A program made the position numbers and the translations under genes. DNA of 8,297 nt, from the NCBI GenBank assembly GCA_003506065.1, contig DNXA01000204.1:17353-25649 (forward strand). Reading direction: 5' to 3'. Positions 1 through 6,830 of this stretch are shown here, piece after piece. The stretch's first letter is position 1. Each line of letters starts with the position of its first letter. The notes under the pieces are model-generated. The model ran no database searches and was not told where the DNA came from. It worked only from the letters and a program-made list of their open reading frames with translations. This DNA comes from Actinomycetota bacterium (lineage in GTDB: Bacteria; Actinomycetota; Actinomycetes; S36-B12).

Positions 1-911
1 CGCTGCAGATTGCAATTGACGACGAAGACGAGGTTGTCGAGTTCCTCTCTGGCCGCGAGGGTCAGCGCGCCCACAGCGTCGACTTCGTCCATCTCACCAT
101 CGCCGAGGAAGGCCCAGACGTTCTGATCCGAGGTGTCCTTGATGCCGCGATGCGCGAGGTACTTGTTGTAGCGCGCCTGATAGATCGCGTTGAGGGGGCC
201 GATGCCCATGGAGACCGTTGGGAACTGCCAGAAGTTCGGCATGAGTCGGGGATGAGGATAGGAAGGCAGTCCAGGACCTGAGGCCTCCTGCCGGAAGCCG
301 TCCAGTTGCGTGGCTGTCAGACGACCTTCAAGGAACGCTCGTGCGTAGATGCCGGGCGAAGCGTGGCCCTGGAAGAAAACCTGGTCGCCTCCGCCACTGT
401 GATCTGGACCACGGAAGAAGTGGTTGAAGCCGACTTCAATGAGGGTCGCGCTGGATGCGTAACTCGAAATATGCCCGCCAACGCCAACACCTGGGCGCTG
501 AGCACGGTGCACCATGATCGCTGCGTTCCAGCGAATGATCTGACGGATGCGGTGCTCGATGGCCTCATCGCCTGGGAAGGTCGGCTCCTGCTGCGGCGGG
601 ATGCTGTTGATGTAGTCGGTGCTGCGCAGACTCGGAACGCCCACATTGCGCTCAGCTGCTCTGCGCAGCAGCGAGAGCATGATGTATCTGGCTCGGTTGT
701 TGCCGCTGTTGATGACGAGATTGTCGAATGAGTCGATCCATTCGCCAGTTTCCTCGGCATCGATGTCGACGTACTGGGTTGGCAGACCTCCGGAGAGGAG
801 CGCTTCGCGGTCACGTGCGGGTGTCAATTGTTCGGACCCTTCGCTTGGTCGGATTCCGGGATCGCCGGGCTGCCGAGTGACGGTGGTGTACCGACCATCA
901 TCCTTGCGCAC
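1..911 (-). CDS. aceE: Pyruvate dehydrogenase E1 component, homodimeric type (AceE), N-terminal part, cut by window edge
   Basis: Thiamine-diphosphate E1 subunit of the pyruvate dehydrogenase complex, which decarboxylates pyruvate and acetylates the E2 lipoyl groups in the cytoplasm. About 303 codons are visible; the rest lies beyond position 1. Family landmarks read in order on the minus strand: [116 protein letters not shown], and the ThDP-binding stretch beginning GDGEMDE and ending VVNCN (GDG...N motif). No stop interrupts the frame back to a TAG at 995-993. The start is uncertain: GTG at 911 has AGAAGG nine bases upstream, GTG at 965 has GAGG upstream, and TTG at 827 is also in frame. 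The gene is divergent from the DUF3052 gene. Identity is certain from sequence similarity; only the start is inferred. Confidence 0.95.
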   Translation of the reverse strand, partial: MRKDDGRYTTVTRQPGDPGIRPSEGSEQLTPARDREALLSGGLPTQYVDIDAEETGEWIDSFDNLVINSGNNRARYIMLSLLRRAAERNVGVPSLRSTDYINSIPPQQEPTFPGDEAIEHRIRQIIRWNAAIMVHRAQRPGVGVGGHISSYASSATLIEVGFNHFFRGPDHSGGGDQVFFQGHASPGIYARAFLEGRLTATQLDGFRQEASGPGLPSYPHPRLMPNFWQFPTVSMGIGPLNAIYQARYNKYLAHRGIKDTSDQNVWAFLGDGEMDEVDAVGALTLAAREELDNLVFVVNCNLQ

Positions 912-1043
912 CGGGCCGAGCCTTCTGGATTTGGGGGAGAATCCGGAGTTCTTCGGCGCTCCCACTTGCCATTCTGCCTCGCGTCCGGTGAACTAGCGGC
1001 GCATGAGCAGGCCGAGGCCTGATGTGAAGAGGAATGGAGAGGC
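912..1043. promoter_or_regulatory. Divergent intergenic region between aceE and the DUF3052 gene
   Basis: The roughly 130 bases between the two divergent genes must hold the promoters for aceE (leftward) and for the DUF3052-ahpE transcript (rightward), because nothing else separates them. I could not pick out a convincing -35/-10 pair on either strand. If aceE starts at the GTG at 965, part of this segment is coding instead. Purine-rich stretches at 1026-1033 and 1036-1042 are the candidate ribosome-binding sites of the rightward gene. The regulatory role is inferred from gene layout only. Confidence 0.4.
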
Positions 1044-1466
1044 TTGGTGGCCGCGGATCAGGACGGGGCACGGCAACGTGCGGTCCGTCTGGGGATTGAA
1101 GTTGGCATGACCGTGCAGGAGATCGGATTCGACGATGATGTCGATCTGGAGTTGCGCACATCCATTGAGGCAGTGATCGATGACGAGCTCGTCGATGAGG
1201 ACTTCGATGATGTTGTCGATGTCGTGCTGATGTGGTGGCGTGACGAGGATGGCGATCTCATCGATGCACTGATGGATGCCATTCACCCACTGACCGACCA
1301 CGGTGTCGTGTGGCTGATGACGCCCAAGCCTGGCCGCGATGGGCACATCGAGCCAGAGGACATCGCAGATGCCGCTCCCACTGCCGGCTTGCAGCAGACC
1401 AGCACGATCAGTGCGGGTTCACACTGGCAGGGCACTCGACTGGTTGCTCCTCGCGCCAAGCGCTGA
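1044..1466 (+). CDS. DUF3052 family protein
   Basis: Small acidic soluble protein of 140 residues with no signal peptide or membrane segment, matching the actinobacterial DUF3052 family along its length. Visible family signatures are VQEIGFDDDVDLELR near residues 24-38, ELVDEDFDDVVDVVLMWWRD in the middle, and the C-terminal run ending in ISAGSHWQGTRLVAPRAKR. The centre is very rich in Asp and Glu, followed by hydrophobic/WW residues. The function of the family is not established to my knowledge, so none is assigned. The start is TTG at 1044 or GTG at 1047: GGAGAGG at 1036-1042 sits four bases before the GTG, GAAGAGGA at 1026-1033 sits ten bases before the TTG, and an in-frame stop at 1020-1022 excludes longer versions. 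It lies 14 bp upstream of ahpE and is probably co-transcribed with it; the aceE/DUF3052/ahpE grouping recurs in Actinobacteria. Confidence 0.93.
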   Translation: MVAADQDGARQRAVRLGIEVGMTVQEIGFDDDVDLELRTSIEAVIDDELVDEDFDDVVDVVLMWWRDEDGDLIDALMDAIHPLTDHGVVWLMTPKPGRDGHIEPEDIADAAPTAGLQQTSTISAGSHWQGTRLVAPRAKR

Positions 1467-1480
1467 TCGTCGAGTCGGCC

Positions 1481-1951
1481 ATGGCGTCGCTTGGGCTCTC
1501 CGTCGGTTCGATGGCACCGGAGTTCCGTCTGCCCGATCACCGTGGTGGCAAGGTGCAACTCAGTCTGCTTCGCGAGAAGCAGGCCGTGCTGCTGGTGTTC
1601 TTCCCCTTTGCATTCACGGAGGTCTGCTCAAGTGAGTTCGCCGCTCTGGAGCCGCACCTGGGGGCACTTCACGAGCAGGGGGTGCAGGTATTCGGAATCT
1701 CGTGTGACAGCCCGTATGCCCTTGCGGAGTTTGCCTTGCGCAAGAGCATCAGCATCGACCTCCTCAGTGACTTCTGGCCGCATGGCGAGGTCAGTCGTCA
1801 GTACGGCGTCCTGTTGGAGGACAAGGGCTTTGCGATGCGCGGAAGCTTTCTGATTGATCGCAGGGGTCAGATTGCGTGGACGCAGATCAATGGACCAGCT
1901 GAAGAACGAGATCCGCGAGGTTACGAGGATGCAGCAGCCACGCTCGCATAA
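1481..1951 (+). CDS. ahpE: AhpE-type peroxiredoxin
   Basis: Thiol peroxidase of the AhpE class (156 residues, the usual length), expected to reduce hydrogen peroxide, organic peroxides or peroxynitrite in the cytoplasm. The thioredoxin-fold opening VGSMAPEFRLPDH is followed by the peroxidatic signature FFPFAFTEVC (Pro42, Thr46, Cys49 of the PxxxTxxC motif). Further AhpE-like stretches are LLSDFWPHGEVSRQYGV at residues 94-110 and the conserved Arg120 in AMRGSFLIDRRG. A second cysteine, Cys75 in GISCDSP, follows the next beta strand; AhpE of M. tuberculosis is treated as a 1-Cys enzyme, so whether Cys75 takes part in resolution is open. The ATG at 1481 is chosen because homology begins just after it; the frame is open further upstream but would overlap the DUF3052 gene. 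No strong Shine-Dalgarno is seen, which fits translation coupled to the gene 14 bp upstream. Confidence 0.94.
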   Translation: MASLGLSVGSMAPEFRLPDHRGGKVQLSLLREKQAVLLVFFPFAFTEVCSSEFAALEPHLGALHEQGVQVFGISCDSPYALAEFALRKSISIDLLSDFWPHGEVSRQYGVLLEDKGFAMRGSFLIDRRGQIAWTQINGPAEERDPRGYEDAAATLA

Positions 1952-2030
1952 GCCAGGCATTTGCGGTGGTCCTTCGACATACTTGCTCAGTGGATCAAGA
2001 GACCTCTGATGTCAGCGATCGGCGTGGTTC

Positions 2031-2034
2031 GAGG
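2031..2034 (+). promoter_or_regulatory. Ribosome-binding site favouring the GTG start of wecB at 2044
   Basis: GAGG lies nine bases before the GTG at 2044. This start places the conserved epimerase opening (CLIVIGTRPEAIK) at the very N-terminus, as is usual for the family. The longer in-frame candidate at 1966 adds 26 residues with no family similarity, although it has a weak AGG upstream. Confidence 0.45.
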
Positions 2035-2043
2035 CGATCGAAG

Positions 2044-3330
2044 GTGCGTTGCCTGATTGTGATTGGCACCCGACCCGAAGCAATCAAACTGGTTCCCATC
2101 CTTCTCGCACTTCGCTCTTCCACCTTGATCGAGCCATTCGTTGTGACCACTGGTCAGCATCGAGATCTCGTTGATCCAGTCCTGGCTCTGGCTGGAGTCA
2201 CTCCCGATGCCGATCTGGCCATCGGACAACCGGGCCAAACGATCAACGACGTCTGCGTGGCCACCATCAAGGGCATCGACCAGCTCCTCGTCAACTTCCG
2301 TGGGGGCCCGGAGCGACGTTCGCGCCCACGTATGGGCACCAGCACAAATGTGTCAGAACGCCAGTTTCCCGGGTTTGTCGTCGTCCATGGCGACACGACT
2401 TCTGCCTTCGCCGCCGGGCTGGCCTCAATCCAGGCGCGGCTCCCGGTCATTCATCTTGAGGCGGGCCTGCGCACGGGCAATCGGAATTCGCCATTTCCGG
2501 AAGAACTCAACCGCACATTGCTGAGCTGCATCGCGTCCTTGCACTTGTCGCCCACGAGTGAGAATCGCGATTCGCTCGTGGCAGAGGGCATTGATCCAGA
2601 CACCATCTTCGTTACGGGCAACACTGGTGTGGACGCACTCAAATGGGCGTCCTCTCTCGACCTGCCGTGGCCGGATCCTCGACTCGAGGGCTTGGACGAT
2701 GGTCGAGAGATCGTCGTGGTCACAGCCCATCGCCGGGAGAATTGGGGGACCGGGCTGCAGGGGATTGCCGAGGCCGTGCGACGCCTTGCAACTGCTCGCC
2801 CCGATGTCACCTTCGTGCTCCCAATGCATCCCAACCCTCGAGTTCGCGCCTACCTTCAGCCGCCACTTGATGAACTGCCCAATGTGATCCTGACGGATGC
2901 GCTCGACTACGTGACCTTCGCTCGCCTGTTGAAGATTGCGAAACTGGCGATCAGTGACTCTGGAGGCATTCAGGAGGAAGGTCCCAGTGTCGGCACTCCC
3001 GTGCTGGTCACTCGCGACACCACGGAACGTGCGGAGGGTGTGATCGCCGGCACCTTGAAGATGGTGGGCACCAATCCCGATGTCATTGAGGCCGAAGCTC
3101 TGGCCCTGCTCAACGATCCAGAGGCATATGCCCGCATGCAGGGAGCAATGAATCCATTTGGCGATGGCTTTGCGGCCGAGCGCATTGTCCAGGCATTCGA
3201 GCACCTGATCTTCAATGGTCCTGCGCCGCAGCAGTTCGGGGCTGCCTTCAACCGCGAATCGGTGCTCAAGGACGCTGGTTACGCCTTTGAATCCAATGAG
3301 GCGATTCTCGCAGGAGATCGGGCTTCGTGA
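2044..3330 (+). CDS. wecB: UDP-N-acetylglucosamine 2-epimerase, non-hydrolysing (WecB/MnaA family)
   Basis: Cytoplasmic GT-B-fold enzyme that interconverts UDP-GlcNAc and UDP-ManNAc, a precursor step for ManNAc-containing surface glycans. It has 428 residues from the GTG at 2044. Motifs in order: GTRPEAIK (8-15), VHGDTTS (114-120), HLEAGLRTG (137-145), PFPEELNR (150-157), TGNTGVDAL, TAHRRENWG (227-235), MHPNP, SDSGGIQEEGPSVGTPVLV (304-322) and RDTTERAEG (324-332). Asp117, Glu139, Glu153 and His229 sit where the catalytic acidic residues and histidine of characterised WecB/MnaA enzymes are expected. It is longer than the usual ~370-380 residues because of a basic, polar insertion near residues 85-107, just before the VHGDT strand, and a C-terminal tail of about 40 residues. 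Its stop codon overlaps the start of the BcsB-like gene by four bases, tying it to the synthase genes. The family is clear; the start is less certain (alternative 1966). Confidence 0.94.
   Translation: MRCLIVIGTRPEAIKLVPILLALRSSTLIEPFVVTTGQHRDLVDPVLALAGVTPDADLAIGQPGQTINDVCVATIKGIDQLLVNFRGGPERRSRPRMGTSTNVSERQFPGFVVVHGDTTSAFAAGLASIQARLPVIHLEAGLRTGNRNSPFPEELNRTLLSCIASLHLSPTSENRDSLVAEGIDPDTIFVTGNTGVDALKWASSLDLPWPDPRLEGLDDGREIVVVTAHRRENWGTGLQGIAEAVRRLATARPDVTFVLPMHPNPRVRAYLQPPLDELPNVILTDALDYVTFARLLKIAKLAISDSGGIQEEGPSVGTPVLVTRDTTERAEGVIAGTLKMVGTNPDVIEAEALALLNDPEAYARMQGAMNPFGDGFAAERIVQAFEHLIFNGPAPQQFGAAFNRESVLKDAGYAFESNEAILAGDRAS
3312..3317 (+). promoter_or_regulatory. Ribosome-binding site of the first BcsB-like gene, inside the end of wecB
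   Basis: AGGAGA lies nine bases upstream of the GTG at 3327, within the last codons of wecB. The GTG shares bases with the wecB TGA (GTGA overlap). This is a standard arrangement for translational coupling and supports the GTG over the in-frame ATG at 3348. Confidence 0.6.
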
Positions 3331-5318
3331 CGGTGCGATCCATATCGATGGCCGGAGTTCTGCGCCGCTCCACTTTCGCCTCGCTCGCCCTCGCGCTGAC
3401 TCTCGGCATGTCTGGGGCTGCGTGGGCGGCACACGCGCCTGTCGCATCTGACGCAGTCGGACGGGCAGAACTGCCGTATGTCCTCAGTGTTCAAGGCGCT
3501 GGTGGATCCTCGACCGTCGCGGTGACCTTGCCCGACAGTGCCACGCCGATCGTGTTCGACGGCACGGTCCGCAGCACCTTCACGTACGACGGAACGATCA
3601 TCGTCACCATCAATGGCCGTCGAATCGCTCAAGTTCCTGCTCGCACAGGTGGCCCCGTCCATGCTGTGGCCAATGCTGATGACGTCGACCGGGGCTTGGC
3701 GATCATCGGGATGTACGTGCAGTTGGACCCGCACGCCGATTGCTTCGTGGACAACACGTCAACCGCGACACTGGCAAATGCATCGTTGACCTATTCGCAC
3801 CCGGTGACTCCTCCCACCACGATTGGCACCTTCCTCTCGCCGGGACTGTCAAAGCTGACTGTTCAAGTCGGGACCAAGGCTGGGGAAGCCGAGCAGCAAG
3901 CAGCGCTCGATGCCGTTGCAGCACTTGTCCATCTCTATCCGGTGCCGACTGTCGTGAAGCTGCTGGTCTCCGACACGGCGCCCAAGGATGACTTCCTCAA
4001 TCGCACTGTCGTTGTGCAAGCCACGGATGAAGAAGGCCCCGTTGGCTCGGCCAGTCCGTCCTCCACCTCCACTCCATTGGGCGGCACTCTCGAGGTTCGT
4101 GCTGATGGCGCGCTCTACTTGACGGGCGCACCGTCAGCCCTGGCCGGCACTGCCTTTGCTCTGGCTGATCCAGCTCTGTCGCTCTTCGAGGGCAAGCGCC
4201 TGGATCACGTGGCTGGCACTCCGGATTGGGCACCAGCCACAGGCAAGACCTCGCTGGCTGATCTGGGCGCGCCGACAATCTCGATGAGCGGCGTCGGAAA
4301 ACTTCAGAGCGTGATTGCCATTGACCAGCCGGCCTTCGGCCAATCGCTCTCGGAAGTTCAAGTCAGCCTCTCAGGCGTGATCACGCCGCTGCCTGAGGGA
4401 GGCGCAGGGCGCGTCGATTTCCTATGGAATGGCACGCTGATCGATTCGATCGGAATGTCGAGCGACACTGCCCTCAACGCGCAGTTGGCGATTTCGTCTG
4501 AGCAGCTCAACCGCAACAACCAATTGACCATTGAGCTGTCGTACGTGCCACCGTCAGGACAGTGCACGCCGCAGCCATTGGCCGCCCGCCTTGATTTTGA
4601 CGCCAAGCAGAGTTTCGTCACCCCAACTGCTGGTGACTCCGTACCACCCGGCTTCGAGAGATTTCCTCAGGTGCTCGGTGCAAGTGTGCCGATTGCTCTG
4701 GGCTCTGCTGGCAATCCGGCCTCCCTGCTTCAGCAGGCCGGTGACTTGATCGCTGGGCTGCAGTCGTCCACCACTGAGCAACTCGCGGTGAACCTGATGA
4801 GCACCGCGCAGTTCCAGTCCGCAGGAGTTTCCGGTCTCCTGGTGGGCGCCAGTGCTGTTGAAACCGACACTCTGGGCGCACCGCTGACGATTAACGACCT
4901 GATCTCAGTTGGCGATCCAGCGCCACGATTCACTGCCGCTCTACCCGGTCCACTGGCACTTGCGCAGGCCTTCTTCAATGACAAGCGCGATGTCGCGATC
5001 CTTGGTCCTATCCCGACAGATGCCCTCTCAGTTGCAGGCAAGGCTGCGTTGCAACTCAACGAACAGTTCGCAAACCAGATCGCTGCGGGACCGGGCAGAT
5101 GGACTCAGCTGACCGGTCAGGTCGTGTCGATGGGTGCGACTGGCCAGTTGCAGGAGATTGCGCTGCCAGCAGCGCCTGACTCCTCAACGAGTGGTCGAAG
5201 CTTCCTGATCGTTGGTCTGATTGCAACGGCGTTCCTCATCATTGGGCTCGTCGTGTGGAGCAGAACCAAGCCGCAGGAACCTGCACCGGAGCTGCCTGGT
5301 AGCTCCACGACGAGCTAG
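3327..5318 (+). CDS. BcsB-like membrane-anchored co-polymerase subunit of an exopolysaccharide synthase (copy 1)
   Basis: Exported 663-residue protein whose layout matches BcsB, the extracytoplasmic partner of the cellulose synthase BcsA. A signal peptide (RR at 13-14, hydrophobic core about 17-30, probable cleavage after AWA at 32-34) precedes a beta-rich domain at about 45-165 that resembles a BcsB carbohydrate-binding jelly roll (VAVTLPDSATPIVFDGTV; IIVTINGRRI). An alpha/beta part at about 175-300 is flavodoxin-like by position. A second jelly-roll-like domain at about 308-435 carries VDFLWNGTLIDSIGMSSDTA, LNRNNQLTIELSYVPPSGQC and Cys413, then a second alpha/beta part opens with GFERFPQVLGASVPIAL. 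A single membrane helix at 626-645 ends in a short Pro/Ser tail. Cys139 and Cys413 have counterparts in the second copy. The gene overlaps wecB and ends 8 bp before the glycosyltransferase. Similarity to BcsB is remote and rests on domain order plus motifs; the function is inferred. Confidence 0.82.
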   Translation: MTVRSISMAGVLRRSTFASLALALTLGMSGAAWAAHAPVASDAVGRAELPYVLSVQGAGGSSTVAVTLPDSATPIVFDGTVRSTFTYDGTIIVTINGRRIAQVPARTGGPVHAVANADDVDRGLAIIGMYVQLDPHADCFVDNTSTATLANASLTYSHPVTPPTTIGTFLSPGLSKLTVQVGTKAGEAEQQAALDAVAALVHLYPVPTVVKLLVSDTAPKDDFLNRTVVVQATDEEGPVGSASPSSTSTPLGGTLEVRADGALYLTGAPSALAGTAFALADPALSLFEGKRLDHVAGTPDWAPATGKTSLADLGAPTISMSGVGKLQSVIAIDQPAFGQSLSEVQVSLSGVITPLPEGGAGRVDFLWNGTLIDSIGMSSDTALNAQLAISSEQLNRNNQLTIELSYVPPSGQCTPQPLAARLDFDAKQSFVTPTAGDSVPPGFERFPQVLGASVPIALGSAGNPASLLQQAGDLIAGLQSSTTEQLAVNLMSTAQFQSAGVSGLLVGASAVETDTLGAPLTINDLISVGDPAPRFTAALPGPLALAQAFFNDKRDVAILGPIPTDALSVAGKAALQLNEQFANQIAAGPGRWTQLTGQVVSMGATGQLQEIALPAAPDSSTSGRSFLIVGLIATAFLIIGLVVWSRTKPQEPAPELPGSSTTS

Positions 5319-5326
5319 GACCCAAC

Positions 5327-6613
5327 GTGGTCGTTCTGACCTGGCTGGTGTGGTTGGGCTATTACGTGGCAATCGTCAGTGTGCTGATCGGTGCGACCTG
5401 GACCGTGGTGCTGTATGTGGCTGGATCCAGATACATACAGGACTGGCGTGAGCATCCGCCTGGAGACGAGTCCGCGTATCTCTGGGCTTTCATGGTGCCG
5501 GCATTGAACGAGGCAGTCACCATTGCCGACAGCGTTGCTCGACTGAGGGCGGTGGAGGCGACCAACAAGATCATCATCGTCATCAACGACGGCTCCGATG
5601 ACAACACAGGTGAGGTGCTCGAACGGATCGGCGGTTCAGATCTGATCATCCACACCCGAGTGGCTCCCAACGCCCGCAAGGGCAAGGCAGCAGCGCTTGA
5701 CGATGCGTATCAATTCCTTCTGCACGATCTGCTCAGCCGCGAGGCCTACCACAACTGGACCCCCGAACAGGTCATCGTTGGCATCGTCGATGCGGACGGC
5801 CGGTTGGCCACGACCGCCCCAGCCCACGTTGGTCGCCATTTCGACAATCCACGTGTTGGCGGGGTGCAGGTCAACGTGCGCATCTATAACCGCTCGAGCT
5901 ATCTCACCCGCATGCAGCAGCTGGAATTCGAGGTGTTCGGTGGCCTGTATCAGGCTGGTCGATCTCGATGGGGCGCGGCTTTCATGGGCGGCAATGGACA
6001 GTTCAATCGGCTCGCTGCTCTTGAGTCAGTGGCAAATGATGAAGGACCCTGGTCGCACTACTTGACTGAGGATCAGGAGTTGGGGCTGAGGCTGCTGTCT
6101 CGCGGTTGGTTCGGTGAGCAAGAGGCGTTCACTCATGTCGATCAGCAGGGCCTCAACAGTCTGCGCAGGCTCTACAAGCAGCGCACGCGCTGGATGCAGG
6201 GCAATCTGCAAGTGTTCGGCAGTCTGCGCCGCCTCAATGCTCATCACCTTCTTGGGATTCGACGAATCGATGCACTGATCAGCCTCTTCCTGCCGGTGCT
6301 GACGTTGATCGTCGGAGTCGCGGTCATGGCTGGGCTGATTCTGTGGGCCGGCTTTGGCTACCCGTTCCTGCCTGTCAGCAATCTGTGGCTGACCGCGGTG
6401 ATGGTGCTGCTTGCCTTGGGTCCTGTCAGCCTTGGTGTGCTCGTGGTCGCGCGCGGCCGGGGTTGGCGCGGAGTATTCGCAAGCCTTAAAGCCTTCGCCC
6501 CGTACATGGTCTACATCTGGGTGATGTGGCCCGTAGCCTTCCTTGGCTTCTACCGGCTCCTTCGTGGCAAGCAAGGCTGGGTCAAGACCGCGCGGGAGCC
6601 CCTGGCCAAATAG
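5327..6613 (+). CDS. Processive family 2 glycosyltransferase, membrane-embedded polysaccharide synthase
   Basis: Membrane glycosyltransferase of 428 residues with the layout of PgaC/NodC/hyaluronan-synthase-like enzymes. There is one N-terminal membrane segment (about 5-33), a cytosolic GT-A domain, and three C-terminal membrane segments (about 315-342, 352-375, 390-412). Catalytic motifs are all visible: VINDGSDDN (85-93), DADG (155-158, the DxD metal/UDP site), GGNGQF (221-226), TEDQELG (247-253, catalytic base Asp249) and QRTRW (285-289, the QxxRW signature of processive synthases). It should polymerise a UDP-sugar and pass the chain across the membrane. No PilZ domain follows the last helix, unlike BcsA, so direct c-di-GMP control through this chain is not expected. 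The start is GTG with AGGA six bases upstream, overlapping the stop of the BcsB-like gene, so the two are probably co-translated. The sugar used cannot be read from the sequence; the epimerase suggests UDP-GlcNAc or UDP-ManNAc. Confidence 0.93.
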   Translation: MVVLTWLVWLGYYVAIVSVLIGATWTVVLYVAGSRYIQDWREHPPGDESAYLWAFMVPALNEAVTIADSVARLRAVEATNKIIIVINDGSDDNTGEVLERIGGSDLIIHTRVAPNARKGKAAALDDAYQFLLHDLLSREAYHNWTPEQVIVGIVDADGRLATTAPAHVGRHFDNPRVGGVQVNVRIYNRSSYLTRMQQLEFEVFGGLYQAGRSRWGAAFMGGNGQFNRLAALESVANDEGPWSHYLTEDQELGLRLLSRGWFGEQEAFTHVDQQGLNSLRRLYKQRTRWMQGNLQVFGSLRRLNAHHLLGIRRIDALISLFLPVLTLIVGVAVMAGLILWAGFGYPFLPVSNLWLTAVMVLLALGPVSLGVLVVARGRGWRGVFASLKAFAPYMVYIWVMWPVAFLGFYRLLRGKQGWVKTAREPLAK

Positions 6614-6643
6614 TGTGCAGATCTCGCCAATGAGCTCCCCGGC

Positions 6644-6671
6644 GTAACGGACAAAATAGATTTTTCGTGAC
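6644..6671. repeat. Imperfect dyad around AAAATAGATTTT
   Basis: The inner arms AAAAT (6653-6657) and ATTTT (6660-6664) are perfect inverted repeats around AG. The outer arms GTAACG (6644-6649) and CGTGAC (6666-6671) match at five of six positions but are offset by two bases. It is too A/T-rich for a good intrinsic terminator and looks more like an operator. No binding protein is suggested by the sequence. Confidence 0.35.
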
Positions 6672-6681
6672 AGAACCTGTC
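6669..6681 (+). repeat. Short hairpin GACAG-AAC-CTGTC
   Basis: Perfect 5-bp inverted repeat with a three-base loop. Its right arm can alternatively pair as GTCCC (6679-6683) with GGGAC (6692-6696), so two mutually exclusive RNA hairpins are possible in the leader. Confidence 0.35.
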
Positions 6682-6730
6682 CCATCTTGGGGGGACGTAT
6701 GCACAAATAGCCGCGAGTGGATTTTGATTA

Positions 6731-6743
6731 CCTCGAATTGAGG
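6731..6743 (+). repeat. Short hairpin CCTC-GAATT-GAGG
   Basis: Perfect 4-bp inverted repeat with a five-base loop, flanked by TTA and GGTTA so that the pairing can extend outward across a one-base bulge. It lies about 90 bp upstream of the second BcsB-like start. Confidence 0.3.
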
Positions 6744-6751
6744 GTTACCGT

Positions 6752-6768
6752 GGTGAGGAATTTTCACC
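6752..6768 (+). repeat. Short hairpin GGTGA...TCACC
   Basis: Perfect 5-bp inverted repeat that can extend by two G-U pairs to leave a three-base loop. It is adjacent to the previous hairpin, giving two stems in a row in the possible leader RNA. Confidence 0.3.
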
Positions 6769-6830
6769 TGCTGCGCACTCATTGAAGCAAGGTGATCGGA
6801 TCTTCCACGAGGGGGAGCAGGCACCGGGTT

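Larger units (their letters stand above)
6614..6830 (+). promoter_or_regulatory. AT-richer non-coding region upstream of the second BcsB-like gene, with several inverted repeats
   Basis: This 217-bp gap is the only sizeable one in the plus-strand run of genes and is visibly richer in A/T than the coding sequence around it. It contains four short inverted repeats (listed separately) and a possible -10-like TAGATT at 6657-6662 without a recognisable -35. It probably holds a promoter or 5' leader for the second BcsB-like gene, so that gene may be expressed separately from the first three. No open reading frame or known riboswitch core was recognised. Confidence 0.45.

Noticed and set aside
306..1022. 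Several plus-strand ORFs and one minus-strand ORF (317-814) over the aceE region
   Set aside because: The conserved AceE reading frame runs unbroken on the minus strand through the whole stretch; the others are alternative frames of it.
1952..2043. Promoter or terminator between ahpE and wecB
   Set aside because: A CATACT at 1978-1983 is -10-like but has no -35 at usable spacing, and no GC-rich hairpin with a T run is present. If wecB starts at 1966 the gap is only 14 bp.
2425..3447. Long minus-strand ORF (340 codons) opposite the epimerase gene
   Set aside because: It is antisense to a gene whose family motifs are all present on the plus strand. Its translation is Arg/His/Gly-rich without recognisable domains, typical of a shadow frame in GC-rich DNA.
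3327..6613. Annotation as a standard cellulose synthase BcsA/BcsB pair
   Set aside because: The glycosyltransferase lacks PilZ and has four membrane segments rather than the larger BcsA set. The neighbouring epimerase points to an amino-sugar polymer, so naming the genes bcsA/bcsB would overstate what is seen.
6026..6706. Minus-strand ORF of 226 codons opposite the end of the glycosyltransferase
   Set aside because: It overlaps TED, QxxRW and the membrane helices of a certain gene. The antisense protein is His/Gln/Pro-rich with no domain.
6640..6770. Possible cyclic-dinucleotide riboswitch upstream of the second BcsB-like gene
   Set aside because: GGGGGGACG and GGTTACC pieces superficially recall the c-di-GMP-I (GEMM) consensus. 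The conserved core and paired-helix order are not there, nor is a c-di-AMP (ydaO) core.
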